DNA from: Elusimicrobiota bacterium | GTDB lineage: Bacteria; Elusimicrobiota; Elusimicrobia; UBA1565 | Direction of reading: 5' to 3' | NCBI GenBank assembly: GCA_041660925.1 | Contig: JBAZVI010000004.1 | Coordinates: 282,575-346,574 of the forward strand | Length of the DNA: 64,000 nucleotides | In this document: positions 60,154 through 64,000 of the stretch, one piece after another | Layout: each line of letters opens with the position of its first letter | Position numbering within the stretch: the stretch's first letter is position 1 | The notes under the pieces: model-generated | Databases searched by the model: none | What the model was told of the DNA's origin: nothing | Seen by the model: only the letters and a program-made list of their open reading frames with translations | Position numbers and translations under genes: made by a program

Positions 60154-60645
60154 ATGGAACACGATAAATCAGCACGCGGAAATTCCAGCCAGTTCTTTGT
60201 AGCCGGAGAACTCTGCCGCCGCGGCTACGCCGCCGTGGTCACGATGGGAAACACTCCGAATACGGATGTCCTATGCAGCAATCGCGCCGGGACCAAGTTT
60301 GTCCACATCCAAGTTAAAACCTTCATCCCCGGCACCAAGACCTGCAGTGTCGGACTTAAAGCCGAAAAGAATTTCGGTGAGAATTTCTTCTGGGTGCTCG
60401 CGGGAATCCCTGAAAGGGATTCCACCTCTGCCTTCGAGCACTTCATCATCCCTTCAGCAGACATGGCGCGCAATGTCCACGAATTCCACAAACGTTGGCT
60501 TGCCGCGCCAGGAAAGAGTGGGCAAGCTCACAAGAATAGCACCGTTCGCGCAGTCAACGTCCCACCCAACTCTTATTCGCATCTCTGGACTATCGAGCCG
60601 TATCGTGATCAGTGGAAGTTCATTGATGAAAAACTTGCTGATTAA
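60154..60645 (+). CDS. PD-(D/E)XK nuclease-like protein (cassette 1)
   Basis: 163 residues. GNSSQFFVAGELCRRGYAAVV, GNTPNTDVLCSNRAGTKFVHIQVKT gives the E...D...QxK pattern of restriction-endonuclease-like folds. Then FWVLAGIPERDSTSAFEHFIIPSADMA. Family-level nuclease activity is inference. A GGGAATCC-type palindrome (60403-60423) lies inside the reading frame. The stop TAA joins the first attC-like core. Confidence 0.65.
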   Translation: MEHDKSARGNSSQFFVAGELCRRGYAAVVTMGNTPNTDVLCSNRAGTKFVHIQVKTFIPGTKTCSVGLKAEKNFGENFFWVLAGIPERDSTSAFEHFIIPSADMARNVHEFHKRWLAAPGKSGQAHKNSTVRAVNVPPNSYSHLWTIEPYRDQWKFIDEKLAD

Positions 60646-60646
60646 C

Positions 60647-60747
60647 ATCGGCTTGAGCCGGCGGGCGCAGGCGAGGGGAGCTTTGGGAAGGGAAGGCGGG
60701 CGAGATTTATAGTGGGCGGCGGAACGATGAGGCGTAAGGCCGCAGAC
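60647..60747 (+). repeat. attC-like repeat 1
   Basis: Core 60647-60674, then GGGGAGCTTTGGGAAGGG. The right part runs GGCGGGCGAGATTTATAG...CGGAACGATGAGGCGTAAGGC, ending at 60740. This copy lacks the REP-like insert found in copies 2-4. Confidence 0.7.
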
Positions 60748-61074
60748 ATGACTACGATAAAGAGCTACTACAGCAAGCGTCTCGCGATTCTCCTGGCGAC
60801 CTGGATAGCGCTTGGCGGCTCGCTCGTTTATGCGTCCGTTGAATATTCACCGTGGTGGATAGTCGGGCTCTTAGCGCTGCAAATTGTTTTGGGAGTCACT
60901 ATCATCAGATGGCGCTGCCCTAAATGCGATCACGCAGTGCTGCACCCCGCGGTGAATCTATTTGGGACGAAGATCCGCTACTGGAGCTGTTGGGTACCGA
61001 ACGAATGTGGAAACTGCAAATTGAACTTCCACGAAACGACTTCGCCGGAGACGTCAAAAATCAATGCGATTTAG
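60748..61074 (+). CDS. Small membrane protein with zinc ribbon (cassette 2)
   Basis: 108 residues from ATG 60748; earlier in-frame starts lie inside the attC-like repeat. Two membrane helices (LAILLATWIALGGSLVYAS and WWIVGLLALQIVLGVTII), then a cytoplasmic zinc-ribbon-like module with CPKC and CGNC about 35 residues apart. No family recognised. Stop TAG joins core 2. Confidence 0.6.
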   Translation: MTTIKSYYSKRLAILLATWIALGGSLVYASVEYSPWWIVGLLALQIVLGVTIIRWRCPKCDHAVLHPAVNLFGTKIRYWSCWVPNECGNCKLNFHETTSPETSKINAI

Positions 61075-61075
61075 C

Positions 61076-61236
61076 ATCGGCTTGAGCCGGCGGGCGCAGG
61101 CGAGGCGAGCTTTAGGTTCCCCCTACCCCAGCCCCTTCCCGCGGGAAGGGGAGTTAGGGAAACGGAGGGACACTTGTAGCGAGGGAAGCTGCGGGTGGGA
61201 GTTGGAGGGCGCGGCGGAGTACTGAGGCGTTAGGCG
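61076..61236 (+). repeat. attC-like repeat 2
   Basis: Core 61076-61103, GCGAGCTTTAG, a REP-like palindrome (61117-61160), ACGGAGGGACACTTGTAGCGAGGG, then GGAGGGCGCGGCGGAGTACTGAGGCGTTAGGC. This copy has the best GTTAGGC right core. Confidence 0.7.
61117..61160. repeat. REP-like palindrome, copy 8
   Basis: TTCCCCCTACCCCAGCCCC, TTCCCGCGGGAAGGGGAGTTAGGGAA, nested in attC-like repeat 2 at the same place as in repeats 3 and 4. Confidence 0.75.
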
Positions 61237-61249
61237 TTCATGGAGTATT

Positions 61250-61597
61250 ATGATTTTTGTCTTTCTCGACGATCAAACTTTGGATGTGGTCGACGAATTG
61301 GAGAATATTCAAGGTGCATATGAAGGAATCGACGTTGAAGATGGCGTGTACACGTTTTTCAATGACAAGTTTAGGAGACTGATTCCTCGATTTGTGATTC
61401 CAAATGAGCGGTCGTCTTTCTTCGGACTTTTCGGGGGTGTTCAATCGGGCACGTACGTATTGGAACCTGAAAGCGCCAGCAAGAAAGAAGAGTTTTTATA
61501 TCACTTGGGGCGATTAGATAGTGTAAATCCAAATCGATGGTTCAAGACTGTGGAAGATGTTCGGAAATTTGCGATGGAGAAGAATAATGACGCCTGA
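61250..61597 (+). CDS. Hypothetical protein (cassette 3)
   Basis: 115 residues, acidic. MIFVFLDDQTLDVVDELENIQGAYEGIDVEDGVYTFF, then RLIPRFVIPNERSSFFGLFGGVQSGTYVLEP and LYHLGRLDSVNPNRWFKTVEDVRKF. Looks like a compact alpha/beta domain; no family recognised. AT-richer than the chromosomal genes. Stop TGA joins core 3. Confidence 0.6.
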   Translation: MIFVFLDDQTLDVVDELENIQGAYEGIDVEDGVYTFFNDKFRRLIPRFVIPNERSSFFGLFGGVQSGTYVLEPESASKKEEFLYHLGRLDSVNPNRWFKTVEDVRKFAMEKNNDA

Positions 61598-61598
61598 C

Positions 61599-61735
61599 AT
61601 CGGCTTGAGCCGGCGGGCGCAGGCGAGGCGAGCTTTAGGTTCCCCCTACCCCAGCCCCTTCCCGCGGGAAGGGGAGTTAGGGAAATGGGAGAACACTTGT
61701 AGCGAGGGGAGCTGCGGGCGGAGATGACTATCGGT
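61599..61735 (+). repeat. attC-like repeat 3
   Basis: Preceded by GCCTGAC, the closest copy to RYYYAAC. Core 61599-61626, REP-like palindrome 61639-61685, ACACTTGTAGCGAGGGGAGCTGCGGGCGGAG, then a degraded right end (CGGTTCATAGG, about 61730). Confidence 0.65.
61639..61685. repeat. REP-like palindrome, copy 9
   Basis: Nearly identical to copy 8 and at the same position within its attC-like repeat. Confidence 0.75.
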
Positions 61736-61749
61736 TCATAGGAGACAGA

Positions 61750-62253
61750 ATGGCTAAGACTCGACTTCTGCTGTCACTTTCCGGAATCTTGCTCATGACT
61801 GCTTGCTCGGGCGTTGTTCTTTCACACGACGAGGATGCGGCCGCGAAAAGCGCGTTGGATTTCGCGAGGGTGGCGTTCATCGACCACGATGCGCGAACCG
61901 CATATCCGCTCATCTCTGAGGAAGCACGCAAGAATGTTCCTCCAGAACAGTTTTCGGAGATCTTGGCGAAGCAACATCCAGCCGGATATCCTGCCACAAT
62001 AACGGCATCTCAATTCGAGCCGATACCTGGGCAGAAAGCTTTGAGCATTATTCTGGTCGGGGAGAATGCCACAGAGAAGTTTTACTATCGCCTTATCATG
62101 GTCGGCACAGCTCCGACGGGGTACACCGTCGGCGGGTTCCTCCGCGGCAATGGCCCATATACAGGCAATCCGCAAATGCATGGGGCCAAACTTCTCCAGC
62201 CCCTGAAGGCCGGCTATACGATCTCCGGTGAGAAGCCATCAACAAAGAGCTGA
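61750..62253 (+). CDS. Predicted lipoprotein (cassette 4)
   Basis: 167 residues. Signal sequence with lipobox MTAC near residue 19. Mature part ALDFARVAFIDHDARTAYPLISEEARKNVPPEQFSEILAKQ resembles small NTF2-like (DUF4878/DUF3828-type) lipoproteins. C-terminus is beta-rich (FYYRLIMVGTAPTGYTVGGFLRG). Function unknown. GGAG lies before the ATG. Confidence 0.65.
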   Translation: MAKTRLLLSLSGILLMTACSGVVLSHDEDAAAKSALDFARVAFIDHDARTAYPLISEEARKNVPPEQFSEILAKQHPAGYPATITASQFEPIPGQKALSIILVGENATEKFYYRLIMVGTAPTGYTVGGFLRGNGPYTGNPQMHGAKLLQPLKAGYTISGEKPSTKS

Positions 62254-62276
62254 TGCCTCAACATATTCCGCATTGC

Positions 62277-62470
62277 ATCGGCTTGAGCCGGCGGGCGCAG
62301 GCGATGAGAGCATTGGGTTCCCCCTACCCCTTGCCCCTTCCCCAGGGGAAGGGGAGTTAGGGAAACGGAGGGACACCTGTAGCGGTGCCTGGGCTCAACT
62401 TAGTGGACTTACTGGAATAGTTGGAGTGAGGCGGGCGAGATTTGTAGGGCGCGGCGAAGCGATGAGGCGT
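62277..62470 (+). repeat. attC-like repeat 4
   Basis: Core 62277-62304, REP-like palindrome 62317-62364. A longer middle follows and then GGCGGGCGAGATTTGTAGGGCGCGGCGAAGCGATGAGGCGTTAAG, close to the right end of repeat 1. Here the core starts 24 bases after the stop, with GCCTCAAC between. Confidence 0.7.
62317..62364. repeat. REP-like palindrome, copy 10
   Basis: TTCCCCCTACCCCTTGCCCC, TTCCCCAGGGGAAGGGGAGTTAGGGAA, nested in attC-like repeat 4. Confidence 0.75.
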
Positions 62471-62481
62471 TAAGGGTGACA

Positions 62482-62973
62482 ATGAAGAGAAAACTCGCGA
62501 TGGCGGCCATGATCCCGCTTCTTGCGGCATCAACGTGCTGGGCAGTCAGGGGCTACCTATTCACGGATCTCGACACCTACATAAAGCACGGGAAGCAAAT
62601 CGTTCTCGCGGAGGCCCTGGAATCGGGGAATCCCGATAAGCATGAGGACGGTTTGTATGTGGCGAAGGTTAAAGTTTCAAAGGTCCTTGCTGGCAAGACT
62701 CGGCTGGGAAAGCTCCAGATCTACACAATATATCCGTTGTCCCGAGGAGAGTTGTACCTTCTATACAGCTCATCTGACCCGCCTGATTTTCAGTCGACCT
62801 CGGAACTCTCTGTCGTCTCAGTGCCAAATGGATTCGATGTTAAGAGACTAAACGGGAAGTCCCTGAAGCAGCAACTAGTCGTCATTTTCGAAGCAAGTCG
62901 TTCTCAAATGTCTAGAGACCTAAGAATGGGACAGAAGCAGTATGAGTTGCTTGGGAAAGCCATTGCACCCTGA
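62482..62973 (+). CDS. Exported protein of unknown function (cassette 5)
   Basis: 163 residues from ATG 62482. Signal peptide (KLAMAAMIPLLAASTCWA). Then LDTYIKHGKQIVLAEALESG, LYVAKVKVSKVLAGKTRLGKLQIYTIYPLSRGELYLLY, a beta-rich pattern like OB/NTR-type secreted domains (weak). The final 35 residues are helical. Stop TGA joins core 5. Confidence 0.6.
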   Translation: MKRKLAMAAMIPLLAASTCWAVRGYLFTDLDTYIKHGKQIVLAEALESGNPDKHEDGLYVAKVKVSKVLAGKTRLGKLQIYTIYPLSRGELYLLYSSSDPPDFQSTSELSVVSVPNGFDVKRLNGKSLKQQLVVIFEASRSQMSRDLRMGQKQYELLGKAIAP

Positions 62974-62974
62974 T

Positions 62975-63030
62975 ATCGGCTTGAGCCGGCGGGCGCAGGC
63001 GAGGGGAGCTGCGGGCGGGGAAGGCGGGCT
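62975..63030 (+). repeat. attC-like repeat 5 (right end missing)
   Basis: Core 62975-63002, GGGGAGCTGCGGGCGGGGAAGGCGGGCTGATTT, then it runs directly into the 58-bp element (63038-63095), which seems to have replaced or interrupted the right end. Confidence 0.65.
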
Positions 63031-63037
63031 GATTTCT

Positions 63038-63095
63038 CTGATCGGAATTAATCTTAGGGCGAGAATTTGTTCCATTAGATGAGTGATAGACACCG
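63038..63095 (+). repeat. 58-bp element, copy 2
   Basis: See 55720-55777. It lies between attC-like repeat 5 and the exported TolB-like gene. Confidence 0.6.
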
Positions 63096-63107
63096 AATCC
63101 AATAATC

Positions 63108-63890
63108 ATGAAACGAAAAACGTGTTTTGACTGCTGGGTGGGCGCGATCTTGCTGCTCCTCATCGGCATCAGCGGCGCGAATGCCAAGACGGAGCCGCTC
63201 GATTTCTGGATTGATGCCAACGGAAAAGTCCTACAGCTGAATCTCGTAAAGGAGAAAACGTTAACGCTGGGGCGCGGCTTCCCTGCATGGGACAAACCAG
63301 TCGGACTCCTCGTCACTGATTATCAGACTGGGAAGGAGTTAGCGAAACTTGTTCCGGACGGTAAGGACGTTTCGCCCCTGGGAGCATATTGGCTGAACAC
63401 AGGGACAGTGGTCTTCAATCTGCTCGACGATAGCAATCGGACTCGGAAATACCATACCGGTGTCTGGCATACAGGCAGCAACCGCCTCCAGCTGCACAAG
63501 AACACCGGAAGCGGCGCCTTCGGTGCGGTATCTGGCATCGATAAAGAGGAATCAGTGGTTGTTTCGTGCCCATATGGAGAATCAGAAGGAGTGATTCTGC
63601 GCGATTTGGGCCATAAGACCACGACTCAACTCTATAATGGATTTATAGTCACTTCTCCGCGGTTTGCTCCCAATGGCTTGCGCTTTGCTGCCTTCGCACG
63701 ACCACTCGGCCAGGGGGATAGCAAGTTAGTTCTACACATGGTCGGCGAATCGGGTTCTATCGAAAGCGTTTTGAACACCAAACCGAATATCCCTGCCTCC
63801 GGGCGTGATCTGCGCTGGAGCCCTTCCGGCAGATATATCGCTGGTGTTGTCTGGCACAACGAAGTGGCAAGGCCGACGTCTCCCCGCTAA
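63108..63890 (+). pseudogene. Exported TolB/WD40-like protein, probably truncated by an IS
   Basis: 260 residues as read. Signal peptide (GAILLLLIGISGANA). Blades of a TolB-like propeller: SPRFAPNGLRFAAFARPLGQGDSKLVLHMV and LRWSPSGRYIAGVVWH. The second blade breaks off after about ten residues and the frame stops at 63890, some 60 bases before an IS3-type transposase, so the 3' part is probably displaced. If the frame is complete, it is simply a short propeller protein. Confidence 0.55.
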
Positions 63891-64000
63891 ACTAGGCCGC
63901 GCCTGATTGTGGTTCCGAGGTGCTAAACTGGCACAACGGAGGCCCGACAATGGCGCGAAAGCGATACACGGAAGAGCAGATCGTCTCGATCCTGAAGGAG
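63891..64000 (+). mobile_element. Left end of an IS3-family element (partial)
   Basis: The non-coding stretch 63891-63949 precedes a transposase start. TGGCACAACGaAG (63854) and TGGCACAACGGAG (63929) and two GCTAAACT motifs (63889, 63922) are repeated around the junction; the exact terminal inverted repeat cannot be fixed without the right end. Confidence 0.5.
63950..64000 (+). CDS. IS3-family transposase OrfA (partial, runs off the right edge)
   Basis: Seventeen codons are visible: MARKRYTEEQIVSILKE. That is the classic start of IS3-family OrfA proteins with the helix-turn-helix beginning at YTEEQI. No more can be said from the fragment. Confidence 0.8.
   Translation, partial: MARKRYTEEQIVSILKE

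Larger units (their letters stand above)
60053..63095 (+). mobile_element. Integron-like gene-cassette array (attC-like sites, no integrase seen)
   Basis: Five genes in one orientation, each 0.3-0.5 kb, each closed by the same 28-base core that begins ATCGGCTTGAGCCGG. In four copies the core starts two bases after the stop codon, so the stop forms part of the repeat (TAAC, TAGC, TGAC, TGAT). The regions before the next gene end in GAGGCGT(T)A: GCGTTAGGC at 61228-61236, GCGTTAAG at 62468, GCGTAAGGC at 60732. A boundary of RYYYAAC...GTTRRRY type is what attC sites have. The fit is imperfect and some right ends are degraded. Integrase may lie beyond the window. Confidence 0.5.

Noticed and set aside
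60712..60747. Earlier start for the zinc-ribbon membrane protein
   Set aside because: It would place coding sequence inside the attC-like repeat; the ATG at 60748 follows the repeat.

Overview
This window looks like chromosome of a high-G+C Gram-negative bacterium. The Gram-negative call rests on an Mla phospholipid-transport set, several exported proteins and lipoproteins, and a LolB-like fusion protein. The N-terminus of the 695-residue exported protein (Ala/Val/Pro/Ser-rich after the signal peptide) and the overall gene complement remind me of Elusimicrobiota. That placement is recognition from memory, not a search, and is held loosely.

Layout. 1-6.4 kb (minus strand): rpsF-ssb-rpsR-rplI-dnaB-alr-mlaE-mlaF-mlaD, running off the left edge. 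6.4-14.3 kb: mixed small transcription units (FecR-like exported protein, excisionase-type HTH protein, a small internally duplicated protein, folD, a lipoprotein, DUF6884, flavodoxin-like reductase, and a large exported protein with a duplicated domain). 14.4-22.9 kb (minus): one long chain of overlapping genes, sufC-sufB-sufD-sufS-sufU-sufT-Rrf2 regulator-PHP phosphoesterase-glycerophosphodiesterase-nadA. It is read from a TTGACC/TAGACT promoter that overlaps an IscR-type box. 23-27.5 kb (plus): PduO-type adenosyltransferase, an envelope cluster, a histidine kinase and bioY, with a small Trm112-like gene on the minus strand. 27.6-47.5 kb (minus): housekeeping operons. These include a lolB-like/ispE/spoVG/tRNA-Gln/glmU/prs/rplY/pth block, tsaB/tsaE/rimI/acpS/nnrD, glmS, and hpt/ftsH/folP/glmM/pdxJ. 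47.7-54.2 kb (plus): a hybrid kinase-receiver protein, then infC-rpmI-rplT-pheS-pheT and a ZapB-like coiled coil. 54.3-55.7 kb: a lower-G+C RES/Xre toxin-antitoxin module. 55.8-58.7 kb: two exported proteins.

From about 58.95 kb to the right edge the composition becomes clearly more AT-rich and the content changes to short, mostly unrecognised plus-strand genes. Five of them are each followed, usually within two bases of the stop codon, by the same 28-base core (60647, 61076, 61599, 62277, 62975). Two or three right-hand ends carry a GTTAGGC-like core. This looks like a cassette array of integron type (attC-like sites without a visible integrase). The last gene may be cut by an IS3-family element whose transposase begins at 63950.

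Two themes run through the window. First, many monocistronic or first-in-operon genes have a -10-like hexamer ending 6-9 bases before the start codon, which suggests leaderless transcripts; downstream operon genes instead use Shine-Dalgarno sites or ATGA/GTGA overlaps. Second, several families of short palindromic repeats occur between genes, around stop codons, inside the attC-like sites, and perhaps inside ispE and pheT.
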